A DNA stretch of 64,000 bases. It comes from Marisediminicola sp040546025 (GTDB lineage: Bacteria; Actinomycetota; Actinomycetes; Actinomycetales; Microbacteriaceae). Below are positions 53,568-64,000 of the stretch, in pieces (positions within the stretch are counted from its first letter, which is position 1; each line of letters opens with the position of its first letter). The notes under the pieces were generated by a model. The model ran no database searches and was not told the DNA's origin. It worked only from the letters and a program-made list of their open reading frames with translations. Location: assembly GCF_040546025.1 (NCBI RefSeq), contig NZ_JBEPNA010000002.1, positions 186,001 through 250,000 on the forward strand, read 5' to 3'. The translations under genes were made by a program, and so were the position numbers.

Positions 53568-54703
53568 GGCGCGTAGGCGCCGAAGCCGAGCAGCGGGATC
53601 GCGGTCTCGGCAGCGGAGAGCGATCCGTGCTGCCCCACCATCGAGCGCCCGCTGTGGTTCGGCGACCTGGTGTCGTAGTAGGCGATGTTCTTGCGCGCCG
53701 CGATGACGATGTCGCCGATGCGCGGCGCGACGTCCGGGGCGACGGTGGGGCCGAACCATCCGGCCGCGATCGCCTCGTCGCGCGAGACCACCCAGGACCG
53801 ACCGCCCTCTGCCTCGCGCCAGGCCTGGAGCACCGTCGCGCGCTGCTCCGGCGATGCATCCGGCTGCAGGTGCAGCTGCAGGCAGCGGGGCTCTCCCGCG
53901 ACGAAACGCACCCCGTCGATGAGTGCCGCGTCCTCGCCGAACAGCACATGGGAGCGCTCGGGAATGTCGAGGACGCCGTGGTCGGCGGTTACCAACAGTC
54001 CCTCGCGGGAGCGCAGGCTCGCGGCAAAGTCGCGCACGGCCGCATCGACCTCCTCGAGCTGGGTCGTCCACTCGGGCGACTCGCAGCCGTGGGAGTGGCC
54101 GACCTTGTCGAGTTCGGCGATGTAGACGTAGACGATGGCGCGGTCCGCGCCGTCGAGGATCTCCCTCGCCGCCGCCATCCGTTCCGGGATTCCCTCGGCG
54201 CCCCGGTACTCCGCACCGCGCAGCACGGCCTTCGTGAACCCGGACCGGCGGTGCTTCTCGGTCGCAATGACGTAGCTCGGGATGGACTCGGATCGGGCCC
54301 GCTCGAACACGGTGGGCATCCGCTGCCAGGAGGCCGGATCGAGGCGGCCGTCCCAGCCGCTCAGCTGGTTGATCACCCGGTTGTTCGCCGTATCCAGCGC
54401 CGTGTACCCCACCAGCCCGTGCTCGCCGGGCTGCGTTCCGGTCGTGAAGGTCGCGAGTGCCGCGGCGGTGGTCGTCGGGAAGCCGGCGCCGATGGTCGAC
54501 CCGCGGTTGAGCAGCGGGGCGAGAGTCCTCGCGTGGCCGGCACGGTCAGCGAGGGCACGCGCCCCCATCCCGTCGACGAGGATCACGACGGCCTTGTCGA
54601 CGGTGGGAAGGCCCAGCGATCCGGAACGGCCCAGCACGGATTCAAGGCAACTCGGCAGAACGTCGGCGAGGCTGAACCGGTGCGTTTTCGTGGCCGGTAG
54701 CAT
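53564..54703 (-). CDS. Alkaline phosphatase superfamily nucleotide pyrophosphatase/phosphodiesterase
   Basis: Metal-dependent hydrolase, 379 residues. Metal- and nucleophile-binding segments are VILVDGMGARAL, GFPTTTAAALATFTTGTQPGEHGLVGY (nucleophile Thr), VYIAELDKVGHSHG and LLVTADHGVLD, in the order typical of the NPP branch. No signal peptide is seen. It is divergent from parC by 12 nt; the substrate is unknown. Confidence 0.9.
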   Translation of the reverse strand: MLPATKTHRFSLADVLPSCLESVLGRSGSLGLPTVDKAVVILVDGMGARALADRAGHARTLAPLLNRGSTIGAGFPTTTAAALATFTTGTQPGEHGLVGYTALDTANNRVINQLSGWDGRLDPASWQRMPTVFERARSESIPSYVIATEKHRRSGFTKAVLRGAEYRGAEGIPERMAAAREILDGADRAIVYVYIAELDKVGHSHGCESPEWTTQLEEVDAAVRDFAASLRSREGLLVTADHGVLDIPERSHVLFGEDAALIDGVRFVAGEPRCLQLHLQPDASPEQRATVLQAWREAEGGRSWVVSRDEAIAAGWFGPTVAPDVAPRIGDIVIAARKNIAYYDTRSPNHSGRSMVGQHGSLSAAETAIPLLGFGAYAP

Positions 54704-54715
54704 GGTCGCAATCCT

Positions 54716-57196
54716 ATGACTACTCCCCTCAACACGACTGCATCCGGCGGGTCCGGCTCCGACGGCCCCGGCGAACGGATCGAAGACGTCGACGTCGCCG
54801 ACGAGATGCAGGGCTCATTCCTCGAGTACGCATACTCGGTCATCTACTCCCGTGCGCTCCCGGACGCCCGCGACGGGCTCAAGCCCGTCCAGCGCCGCAT
54901 CCTGTACCAGATGACCGAGATGGGCCTGCGACCGGAGCGCGGCCACGTGAAGTCCGCCCGCGTCACCGGCGAGGTCATGGGCAAGCTCCACCCGCACGGC
55001 GACTCGTCGATCTACGACGCGATGGTGCGTATGACGCAGTCGTTCATCATGCGCGTTCCGCTCATCGACGGGCACGGCAACTTCGGCTCGCTCGACGACG
55101 GCCCGGCCGCGGCACGGTACACCGAGGCGCGGCTCGCGCCCGCCGCCAGCGCAATGACGGCCGACCTCGACGAGGATGTCGTCAACTTTGTTCCGAACTA
55201 CGACAACCAGCTGACGCAGCCCGAGGTTCTCCCGGCCGCGTTCCCGAACCTCCTCGTCAACGGCGCGAGCGGAATTGCCGTCGGCATGGCCACCAACATG
55301 GCCCCGCACAACCTCATCGAGGTCGTCGGTGCGGCCAGGTTCCTGCTCGACAACCCGGCGGCGACCCTCGACGAGCTCATGTCGTACGTTCCCGGCCCCG
55401 ACCTTCCGACCGGCGGTACGATCATCGGCCTCGCCGGCATCCGGGACGCCTACGAAACCGGGCGTGGCAGCTTCAAGACGCGGGCGCGCGTGTCGATCGA
55501 ATCGATCACGGCACGCAAGACCGGGCTCGTCGTGACCGAGCTGCCCTACATGGTCGGCGCCGAAAAGGTGATTGAGAAAATCAAGGACGGCGTCGGGTCG
55601 AAGAAGCTCAGCGGAATCTCCGACGTCACCGACCTCACTGACCGCCGGCACGGCCTGCGGCTCGTCATCGGAATCAAGACCGGGTTCAGCCCGGAGGCCG
55701 TTCTCGAGCAGCTGTACCGGTACACGCCGCTCGAGGACCAGTTCAACATCAACGCCGTTGCGCTCGTCAACGGCGGTCCCCGCACTCTCGGGCTGCGTGA
55801 GCTGCTGCAGGTCTACCTCGACCATCGCATCTCCGTGGTCACCCGTCGTAGCCAATATCGTCTGGCGCGCCGCCTTGAGCGGCTCCACCTCGTGGAGGGG
55901 CTGCTGATCGCGATCGTCGACATCGACGAGGTGATCCAGGTCATTCGCGCGAGCGATGACAGCGAACAGGCGCGCACGAAGCTCATCGAGGTGTTCGATC
56001 TCAGCACCCTCCAGGCGGAGTACATTCTGGAGCTGCGTCTGCGGCGCCTCACCCGGTTCTCCCGTATCGAGCTCGAAGCCGAACGCGACCAGCTGCGCGC
56101 GGAGATCGCCGAGCTGCAGGAGCTCCTCGCGAGCCCGGTCCGGATCCGTGCCCTCGTGTCGAGCGAACTCGACGAGGTCGCCGAGAAGTTCGGCACCCCG
56201 CGCCGCACGCTGCTCACCGAGGCGAAGCCGAGCATCGCGACGGCCTCCTCGCGGAAGGCGGGCCCCGTGCTCGAGGTGGCGGATGTGCCGTGCCGGGTGC
56301 TCCTGTCGACGACCGGTCGCATTCTCCGCGTCGACCTGGCCGAGTCCGGCCCCGACGGCGCGCCTCGCGCCGCGCGGCGCACCCGCCACGACGCCATCCG
56401 CTCCGACATCCGCACCACGAGCCGCACCGAGATCGGCGCGATCACCAATCTGGGGCGTCTCATCCGTTTCTCCCCCGTCGACCTGCCTGTCGCGCCGGAG
56501 AACTCAATCCAATTGGGTGCTGGCCGCAAGGTCGACGAGTACATTGCCCTCACGAACCGCAAGGAGCGGGTGCTGGCCCTCGTGGCGCTCGACTCGCCCG
56601 ACTCGATCGCGATCGGCACGCGGCAGGGCATCGTCAAACGGCTTGGCGTCGGCGCCTGGCCGAACCGCCCCGACTTCGAGGTCATCAGCCTCAAGCCGGG
56701 CGACGAGGTCATCGGTGTGGCGCAGGGTCCGGAGAGCGAGGAGCTCGTCTTCGTGAGTTCTCTCGCCCAGCTGCTGCACTTCCCCGCGGCGCTCGTGCGG
56801 CCGCAGGGAACCGCGGCCGGCGGCGTGGCCGGCATGAATCTCGGGGCGAAGGATGCGGTGATCTTTTTCACCTCGCTCGACCCTGCCGCATCCGTCGTGG
56901 CGACCGTGGCGACGAACTCGACGACGCTGGCCGGGACCGACGCCGGTCGCGCGAAGGTCTCCGGCTTCTCCGAGTTCCCCGGCAAGGGTCGGGCGACCGG
57001 CGGGGTCAGGGCGCACGCGTTCCTCAAGGGTGAGGACTCCCTCGCCGTTGCCTGGGCCGGCCCCTCTCCCGCCCTCGCCGTCGCGCAGGACGGCGGGGCC
57101 AGGCAGTTGCCCGAGTCGGGTATGAAACGTGACGGCTCCGGGCTGCCGCTCGACTCCCCGATCACCTCGATCGGCCGGGCGATCCAGCCGGGCTGA
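54716..57196 (+). CDS. parC: DNA topoisomerase IV subunit A
   Basis: Breakage-reunion subunit of a type IIA topoisomerase that decatenates chromosomes. The 826-residue product has catalytic Tyr135 in AAARYTEARL, the quinolone-determining segment HPHGDSSIYDAM, and a C-terminal beta-pinwheel with GyrA-box-like repeats (DVPCRVLLSTTGRILRVDL; IALTNRKERVLALV). The matching B subunit is convergent at 57772-59850, so the pair is likely ParC/ParE rather than gyrase, which usually sits near dnaA. Confidence 0.9.
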   Translation: MTTPLNTTASGGSGSDGPGERIEDVDVADEMQGSFLEYAYSVIYSRALPDARDGLKPVQRRILYQMTEMGLRPERGHVKSARVTGEVMGKLHPHGDSSIYDAMVRMTQSFIMRVPLIDGHGNFGSLDDGPAAARYTEARLAPAASAMTADLDEDVVNFVPNYDNQLTQPEVLPAAFPNLLVNGASGIAVGMATNMAPHNLIEVVGAARFLLDNPAATLDELMSYVPGPDLPTGGTIIGLAGIRDAYETGRGSFKTRARVSIESITARKTGLVVTELPYMVGAEKVIEKIKDGVGSKKLSGISDVTDLTDRRHGLRLVIGIKTGFSPEAVLEQLYRYTPLEDQFNINAVALVNGGPRTLGLRELLQVYLDHRISVVTRRSQYRLARRLERLHLVEGLLIAIVDIDEVIQVIRASDDSEQARTKLIEVFDLSTLQAEYILELRLRRLTRFSRIELEAERDQLRAEIAELQELLASPVRIRALVSSELDEVAEKFGTPRRTLLTEAKPSIATASSRKAGPVLEVADVPCRVLLSTTGRILRVDLAESGPDGAPRAARRTRHDAIRSDIRTTSRTEIGAITNLGRLIRFSPVDLPVAPENSIQLGAGRKVDEYIALTNRKERVLALVALDSPDSIAIGTRQGIVKRLGVGAWPNRPDFEVISLKPGDEVIGVAQGPESEELVFVSSLAQLLHFPAALVRPQGTAAGGVAGMNLGAKDAVIFFTSLDPAASVVATVATNSTTLAGTDAGRAKVSGFSEFPGKGRATGGVRAHAFLKGEDSLAVAWAGPSPALAVAQDGGARQLPESGMKRDGSGLPLDSPITSIGRAIQPG

Positions 57197-57218
57197 CCCT
57201 CAGCGCCGGTACCGCGCG

Positions 57219-57771
57219 CTACTGGCGGGGTGTGAGCGGCGGCAGCACCGGCAGGGTCGAGCGGTTCTCGCCCTCGCGCAGGTAGGGCTCGACGAAGACC
57301 CGCTCGTCGTCCTCGGCCGGCTGCCACCACCGGGCGGCGATCACCGAGTCGTGAACGAGCGGCACGGTCGCTTCGGGCTCCGGGGACCTGAGCCAGGCCC
57401 CTGCCACCTCGATGGGAATGCTGTAGCCGATCGAGGCCAGATGGCGTCGCAGTGCCCCGGCGGCGGCACTCTGTCGAGTGGCCGCTTCGGCCGCCTGACG
57501 CCGGCGTTGGCGCGTGACGAGCTGCAGCGGCAGTACGACGAACAGGGCACCCAGCACCCCGGTTCCCGCGACGCCGACGGCGACGACGGCCGCGAGCGAC
57601 TCGCCGCTGAGAGCCCCGCCCTGGCTGACGAACGCGAGGGTGGCCACGAGCGCGGCGGTCGCGATGGCGAACGCGGTCACGCCGACTGGCACGACGCGGC
57701 TCGAGTTCGCGGCGGACTCGAGCGCCCGCCGGTACGCGGTGATCTCGAACGCGGCGGGCGGGAGGTCCCGA

Positions 57772-57779
<8 letters not shown>
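57219..57779 (-). CDS. Hypothetical membrane protein
   Basis: Unrecognised 186-residue protein with two transmembrane helices (about 30-52 and 62-88), a basic stretch TRQRRRQAAEAATRQ after the second, and a C-terminal domain ending VLPPLTPRQ. Its start overlaps the parE stop by 8 nt, so it is translated from the parE transcript. Function unknown. Confidence 0.75.
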
Positions 57780-59850
<2,071 letters not shown>

Positions 59851-60064
59851 GGGTTCTCCTTCTGGTGCTGACGCTGCGCCGGGAGCCCCCGCCGACCGGC
59901 CGCGATCAACACTAATGACTCGCGGCACGCCGATCCTGCATCAACACTCGACCCGGGGCCTCTACGCGTTGAGCGAAATAGGTGCCGAATGAAACGTGGT
60001 TGTGACACGGACGTGTTTTGATAGTCATGCACCACCTCTCGTGTCGAGTTTGGAGGAACCCGAA

Positions 60065-60295
60065 ATGTCACAAAATGCCCCTCGTTCCACAGTAGAGCTC
60101 GAGCCGCGCCACGAACTCACCTCGCACGACAGGTGTGACAGTTGCGGTGCGCAGGCCTATGTGCGCGTCACCATGGCCTCCGGTCAGCTCCTGTTCTGCG
60201 GCCACCACGGCGCGAAGTTCAAGGACAAGCTGTCGGCCAGTGCCTTGGAATGGCACGACGAGTCGTCTCGACTGATCGAGAACGACCGCGCCTGA
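60065..60295 (+). CDS. DUF7455-type small zinc-binding protein
   Basis: A 76-residue protein with likely zinc ligands Cys24, Cys27 and Cys45 plus His47/His48 (HDRCDSCGAQAYVRV, LLFCGHHGAKFKDKL). Short and conserved in Actinobacteria near parE; function unknown. The start at 60065 has GAGGA upstream (about 10 nt). A terminator follows 28 nt after the stop. Confidence 0.85.
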   Translation: MSQNAPRSTVELEPRHELTSHDRCDSCGAQAYVRVTMASGQLLFCGHHGAKFKDKLSASALEWHDESSRLIENDRA

Positions 60296-60322
60296 CCCGC
60301 ACTCCCATCCGCATCGACGTCG

Positions 60323-60355
60323 ACAACGCCCGAGACCTGCTGGTCCGGGCGTTGT
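60323..60355 (+). terminator. Terminator after the DUF7455-type gene
   Basis: Inverted repeat acaacgcccg/cgggcgttgt, 10 bp, with a 13-nt loop. Only a weak T-run follows. It marks the end of the core region before the racemase/ATP-grasp block. Confidence 0.65.
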
Positions 60356-60409
60356 GGCGTTAAAGGCCCGATCGGCCGCGTCAGCAGGTCTGGCGCAAGG
60401 TTTCGCCGG

Positions 60410-61480
60410 CTAGTCGATACGGATCCGCGGTATCAGGCTTGACAGGCGGGTGACGACTTCTTCGCCGATGGTCCCGATACCGTCAGCCCAATCCTGGAGC
60501 GTCGGCTCTCCCGCGGAGCTGTCCCCGAAGAGCGTCACGGTGTCGCCCACTGCGGCATCGGCACCGGTGACATCAACCAGGAGGACGGTTGGTTCGACGG
60601 CGACGACAAGATATCGGCTGCCCGCGAGAGCCACAGACACGGCGCCTGCAGCATCTGCCAGAATGCCGGACGCCCCGCCAATGCCGACTTCTGCCAGCGT
60701 CCGCTCGCCGGCCTGCCGAATCTGACGAACAGGCGCGCGCAGGGTCATCACGGGACGGAGCCCAAGGTCGTCCGGACCGATTCCGCCGCCGGGGGCGATT
60801 CCATAGAGGAACGCGCCGACCCGCACCATATCAAATCGGGCATCCTCACGGTCATAGGAGGCGGCACTCGCCGCGATGTGGCGCGTCGCCGCGCGAAGGC
60901 CGTGCGCTTCAGCGATCGCGAGGCCCTCCCTGTACTCGGCGATGGAACGGCTGTCGTCGTCGTGTGACTCTTCCGCGAGATGGGTCCAGAGCCCGGAAAC
61001 GATCACCAGCCCTGAGCGCTGCAGTTCAGCAGCGAGGTTGACAAAGTGTTCCCAGTCGCCGGCGAGCACTCCCGCCCGGTGCAGTCCGGTGTCCAGCTTC
61101 AAGTGAATGCGCGCTGGGGGTGTTCCCGCGACCGCCGCCGCGGCGGCGACCCTTTCGAGCACTGGCACATCGGTGACCCCGATATCGATCTGCTGACGTA
61201 ACGCCTGGCTCAGGTCGTCGCCACGGTCGAATACCCAGGCGAACACTCTCGAGCCCGGTGCCTGCCGTCGCACCCTCAGTGCGCCCGGGAGGTCGAGCGC
61301 ACCGAAGCGGGTCACTCCCTCATCCATCAGCACAGGCAAAACGCTCTCGAGCCCATGGCCATAGGCGTCGTCCTTGACGACCGCCATGAGTTCAGCCGGT
61401 GCTACCCGTTCTCGCACAAGCCGCACATTGTGGCGCAGTGCAGCGGTTGAGATGAGCACGGTCGCGTCGACGCTATTCAC
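60410..61480 (-). CDS. Alanine racemase-like protein with PLP lysine but no catalytic C-terminal tyrosine
   Basis: A 356-residue fold-III PLP protein from the GTG at 61480. The barrel domain is well kept: AVVKDDAYGHG with PLP Lys36 and Tyr40, HLKLDTGLHRAGV with Arg135, and MVRVGAFLYG with Arg220. The C-terminal domain is degenerate: where alanine racemases have IGYADG with the second catalytic base Tyr265, this protein has IGGASG at 267-272 (Gly269), the preceding YGR-type strand is shortened, and the conserved MD pair of the next strand reads EP. It overlaps the short racemase-domain gene by 8 nt. It may work only with that partner. Confidence 0.85.
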   Translation of the reverse strand: MNSVDATVLISTAALRHNVRLVRERVAPAELMAVVKDDAYGHGLESVLPVLMDEGVTRFGALDLPGALRVRRQAPGSRVFAWVFDRGDDLSQALRQQIDIGVTDVPVLERVAAAAAVAGTPPARIHLKLDTGLHRAGVLAGDWEHFVNLAAELQRSGLVIVSGLWTHLAEESHDDDSRSIAEYREGLAIAEAHGLRAATRHIAASAASYDREDARFDMVRVGAFLYGIAPGGGIGPDDLGLRPVMTLRAPVRQIRQAGERTLAEVGIGGASGILADAAGAVSVALAGSRYLVVAVEPTVLLVDVTGADAAVGDTVTLFGDSSAGEPTLQDWADGIGTIGEEVVTRLSSLIPRIRID

Positions 61481-61988
61481 CCGCTGACTCCGTGGTCAGC
61501 CGAACGGCAAGGCATGCGAGAACACTGAACGGGTGCTCAGCAATCGATCGGCACCACTCCTCCAGCGAAAGCTCCCCGGTCCGAGGATCCCCGAAAATCA
61601 CGACAGTATCCCCCAGCGTGACCGGAGCATCGCCGGCGTCGACGACGAGCACATCCATGGCCACACGCCCGACGATCCGCATCTGCACAGCGTGGTCACC
61701 CCAGGTGACGGACGCGCGGTTCCCCGCCTTGCGCGGCAACCCGTGGCCGTAGCCGATTGCAACCAGCAGGAGAGTGGTCGCCGAACTCGTTCGGAAGGTG
61801 TGGCCGTACGACACCCCAGCGCCGGCCCCGACGTGCTTGATAGCCAGAACCTCGGCAGTCAGCCGTGGCGGATTCGTTGTCATCGACTGCAGCACCTGCT
61901 CGACCGCGAGGTCGTCAGTTGGAGGTCTGAGCAGCTCAATCTGGCGAGCCGACAACTGGAGCGAACGGGCGACAACGCTCATCGTCAC
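61473..61988 (-). CDS. Stand-alone alanine racemase C-terminal domain protein
   Basis: The GTG start at 61988 has AGGAGG 6 nt upstream; longer in-frame starts (to 62021) lack one. The 171-residue product has about 45 novel N-terminal residues, then a complete alanine-racemase C-terminal beta domain: VSYGHTF (Tyr61), AIGYGHGLPR with Tyr80 at the position of the catalytic tyrosine, and GRVAMDVLVVD with the MD pair. No PLP barrel is present, so it cannot be a racemase alone. It supplies exactly the residues missing from the adjacent full-length protein, hence the heteromer hypothesis. Confidence 0.82.
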   Translation of the reverse strand: MTMSVVARSLQLSARQIELLRPPTDDLAVEQVLQSMTTNPPRLTAEVLAIKHVGAGAGVSYGHTFRTSSATTLLLVAIGYGHGLPRKAGNRASVTWGDHAVQMRIVGRVAMDVLVVDAGDAPVTLGDTVVIFGDPRTGELSLEEWCRSIAEHPFSVLACLAVRLTTESAGE

Positions 61989-62066
61989 CCCGTCCCTCCT
62001 GCTCTGCATAGTCCCTTTCACTCTACAGCTGGAGTGCTCGTTCTCGACGAAGCTCGCCTGTGGAGG

Positions 62067-63098
62067 CTATCGGCGGCTGGCCACGATCGCGGGCTGGTGA
62101 CGGGCTCTACTTCCCGTGCGGATGCCGGTGGCGCTCACCCGGGTCTCGTAGAGTCCGGGAGTCCAATTCCCCTCAATCAGAACGGGGCCGTTCGGCCCGA
62201 CTGCAACGTCCCATCCGACATAGGGCACCGTGGGAACAACTCGCGCTGCTTCGTCGATGAGCGTCAGAACCTCTCCCCACAACGGTACCCGAAACTCGGT
62301 GATTGATGCACCCGAGTCGGGGTGCGTATCGTAGCGACTCTTGTGCTTGCCGGTATGGCCGGGGCCCACCGACCGCCCTTCATCGTCGAGCATGGTGAAG
62401 AATCCTCCCCACGTGAACTGGTCGCTCACCGCGCCTCTGCCGAACTTTTGGGCGGCCATGAGCACGTGCACGCTCTCGCCGTCGAAGAAGGTGGAAACGC
62501 GGGTTGTGTTGACCGTGCCAGCGCAGTAATCGGAAAGATAGGGATGCTGAGCGATCGGCTCTTCGATCAGCCGCTGACCACGATCCAGGAGGTCGGCACG
62601 GAACTGCGCCCAGTCATCGACATCCGCCGTCACGTAGCGGAAGACACCCTTGCCCTCGCGGCTGACCGGGACTTTCGCGATGATCGCCGGATAACGCTCC
62701 GCGAACGCCCGGAACTGGTCGGCATCCACCTCTTCCAGATCGATCCACTCGCGCTTCAGGTACAGCGCGAACAGTCGGTTGAAGGCGATCTTGTTCTCGA
62801 ACAGGAGCACGTCCTGAGGGTCGTTGAGCGCATCCGCGAGGTGGTGCTGCAGCAGCCCGGTCATAAAGGTCTTACGTTCCTTACGGCTGAGGAGCGCGAA
62901 GTCCGACTCGTAGTAGTCGATGTACCCGGTGTCGTGGAAGGCCGCCCAAATTAGCATGTCCACGAACGTCCGCGGCGCCCACTTGCCCTGCTCCTTGGCG
63001 ATCTGTGTCGCGAAGGACCAGACCCGGCTCGGGTCGAACGCAGTCGCGCGCTCCAGGAAATACGTCCAACGCGCCTTCGGCGCGGCATCACTGGGCAA
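62067..63098 (-). CDS. Sugar-transfer-associated ATP-grasp protein
   Basis: ATP-grasp amide- or ester-bond-forming ligase candidate, 343 residues from a TTG start with GAAGG upstream. Seen: AIIAKVPVSREGKGVF with ATP-binding Lys142, LIEEPIAQHP, GTVNTTRVSTFF with Arg200, and the metal-binding C-terminus YVGWDVAVGPNGPVLIEGNW with Asp297, Glu309 and Asn311, typical of the ATPgrasp_ST family. The family is found with capsule, polysaccharide or small-peptide genes; the substrate here is unknown. It is 78 nt upstream of the racemase-domain gene on the same strand. Confidence 0.85.
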   Translation of the reverse strand: MPSDAAPKARWTYFLERATAFDPSRVWSFATQIAKEQGKWAPRTFVDMLIWAAFHDTGYIDYYESDFALLSRKERKTFMTGLLQHHLADALNDPQDVLLFENKIAFNRLFALYLKREWIDLEEVDADQFRAFAERYPAIIAKVPVSREGKGVFRYVTADVDDWAQFRADLLDRGQRLIEEPIAQHPYLSDYCAGTVNTTRVSTFFDGESVHVLMAAQKFGRGAVSDQFTWGGFFTMLDDEGRSVGPGHTGKHKSRYDTHPDSGASITEFRVPLWGEVLTLIDEAARVVPTVPYVGWDVAVGPNGPVLIEGNWTPGLYETRVSATGIRTGSRARHQPAIVASRR

Positions 63099-63263
63099 CG
63101 GGAAAACCTTCCATCGGGGTCGCGGACAAATGCAACGAGGACGACGTGCCTCAGAACCTTCTCATCCTAGACTTTGATATACCGATGGCGGCCACCGCCG
63201 CTGTCCCTGCAACCGTCGGCTGGCCTTCGATCGGCGCGAAGCGCGCCATGTTAGCGTTGTCTA

Positions 63264-64000
63264 GTGAATCAACAACGGCTGCGCATTCAGTACCTGATCG
63301 AGCGCGCACGGCGGTTGAATCCCTCCCAGCTCTTAGAGCTGGCGGGCCAGGTGAAGAGGGTATCCAGGGCCCCGAAGTTAGTGATCATCGCCGACATGCT
63401 CTGGTGCTCGGTCCGCTATGAGATGGGCTTCCGCGACTACGTCGTCTGGGATATTCGTCTGCTCACCAGGCAGGAACGCGGGACGTGGATGACCCACCCC
63501 AAAGCGTTTCGACTGAACAGCACGCTCAATGGGCCCGACTCGCGAGCGATTTTGGGTGACAAGATTCGGTTCCACCACGACTTCGCAGACCTCACCCACC
63601 GCGAGTGGATTGATGCCTCGCAGGCGACGGTTGCCGAGCTGGCGGAGTTCGCAGCACGCCATCCGCGCATCATCGCCAAGCCCGCGCACGGCGAGGGCGG
63701 AGCTGGAATTTCCATTTATGAGGCCGCGGAGATCCGGGACTTCACACAATGGCGCGCCGCCCTCATCACGCGCGACCAAACACTGCTTGAGCAGGTGATC
63801 GAACAGCACGAGGCTCTCGCCAAGCTCTACCCGGGCAGCGTGAACACCGTTCGCATGATCACCTACCTCGATACGAGCGACAAGCTGCACGTTATCGCGT
63901 CGGTGCTTCGCATTGGCAATGGGGATGTCATCGACAACTTCGCGAGCGGCGGGATGTACGCCATGCTTGACGATGATGGGGTGGCCCAGTATCCCGGTGT
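63264..64000 (+). CDS. ATP-grasp protein, partial (runs off the window)
   Basis: A second ATP-grasp gene of the same family, divergent from the first, starting with GTG (VNQQRLRIQYLIERA) and open to the last base (245 codons seen). Visible motifs: IIAKPAHGEGGAGISIY with Lys139, LLEQVIEQHE, GSVNTVRMITYLD with Arg197, and DNFASGGMYAMLDDDG. The metal-binding C-terminus is beyond the edge. The two proteins share architecture but are clearly different in sequence. An inverted repeat (ggcgcg/cgcgcc) lies 17 nt before the start. Confidence 0.8.
   Translation, partial: MNQQRLRIQYLIERARRLNPSQLLELAGQVKRVSRAPKLVIIADMLWCSVRYEMGFRDYVVWDIRLLTRQERGTWMTHPKAFRLNSTLNGPDSRAILGDKIRFHHDFADLTHREWIDASQATVAELAEFAARHPRIIAKPAHGEGGAGISIYEAAEIRDFTQWRAALITRDQTLLEQVIEQHEALAKLYPGSVNTVRMITYLDTSDKLHVIASVLRIGNGDVIDNFASGGMYAMLDDDGVAQYPG

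Noticed and set aside
60410..61480. Ordinary housekeeping alanine racemase
   Set aside because: The catalytic tyrosine position is Gly, the MD pair is EP, and it overlaps a lone C-terminal racemase domain; it should not be called a normal alr without a test.

Overview
The window is high-GC, gene-dense, single-chromosome-type sequence from an actinobacterium, most likely a member of the Microbacteriaceae. The lineage call rests on the mix of actinobacterial families seen here: SepH, DUF3000 next to an RNase D/HRDC protein, dut next to DUF3710 and DUF3159, DUF3093, DUF4193, a DUF7455-type mini zinc protein, and a GlnR-type box upstream of amtB. The genus cannot be fixed from the sequence alone.

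Layout. 0.1-18.3 kb is conserved core: rpsD, rarA, a membrane cyclophilin, a DUF349 protein, an orphan AbiEi-like protein, relA, a rhodanese, secF/secD/yajC, ruvB/ruvA/ruvC, the YebC-type regulator, pdxT/pdxS, a HIT protein and thrS. At 18.5-19.4 kb lies a decayed cell-wall-binding (CWB2)/M23-peptidase gene. 19.5-28.8 kb is a compact nine-gene, mostly overlapping operon for an aerobic molybdenum CO dehydrogenase. The large subunit carries the form I active-site motif AYACSFR, and the operon includes the maturation genes coxD, coxE and coxG, a MobA-like cytidylyltransferase and two XdhC proteins, one fused to a YHS-like metal domain. 29.0-29.6 kb holds four tRNA genes (Val-GAC, Cys, Gly on one strand, Val-CAC on the other). 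Then come a glutathione-independent formaldehyde dehydrogenase, a nested inverted-repeat element (31.05-31.28 kb), a DUF2071 protein, a degenerate ammonium-transporter paralogue and amtB. 34.7-60.3 kb is again mostly core: zapE, sulfurtransferase/sufE, a RibD-like reductase, a hydrolase, DUF3000/RNase D, fadA/fadB, dxs, acn, DUF3159/DUF3710/dut, DUF3093, DUF4193, sepH, a phosphodiesterase, and the two subunits of a topoisomerase IV.

The right end (60.4-64.0 kb) is the most unusual part. It is visibly less GC-rich. It holds an alanine-racemase-like gene that keeps the PLP lysine but has lost the catalytic tyrosine of its C-terminal domain. It overlaps a second, short gene that is only the alanine-racemase C-terminal domain and does keep that tyrosine. 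Upstream in the same direction is an ATP-grasp protein of the sugar-transfer-associated type, and a second ATP-grasp gene runs divergently off the window. Alanine racemase active sites are built from two subunits, so the pair could be a split, obligately heteromeric racemase feeding an ATP-grasp ligase. This is inference, but it is the best candidate for an undescribed system here.

Other points of note are a transporter paralogue in which both pore histidines are leucine, a palindromic operator-like site at the acn promoter, and the nested repeat element after the formaldehyde dehydrogenase gene.
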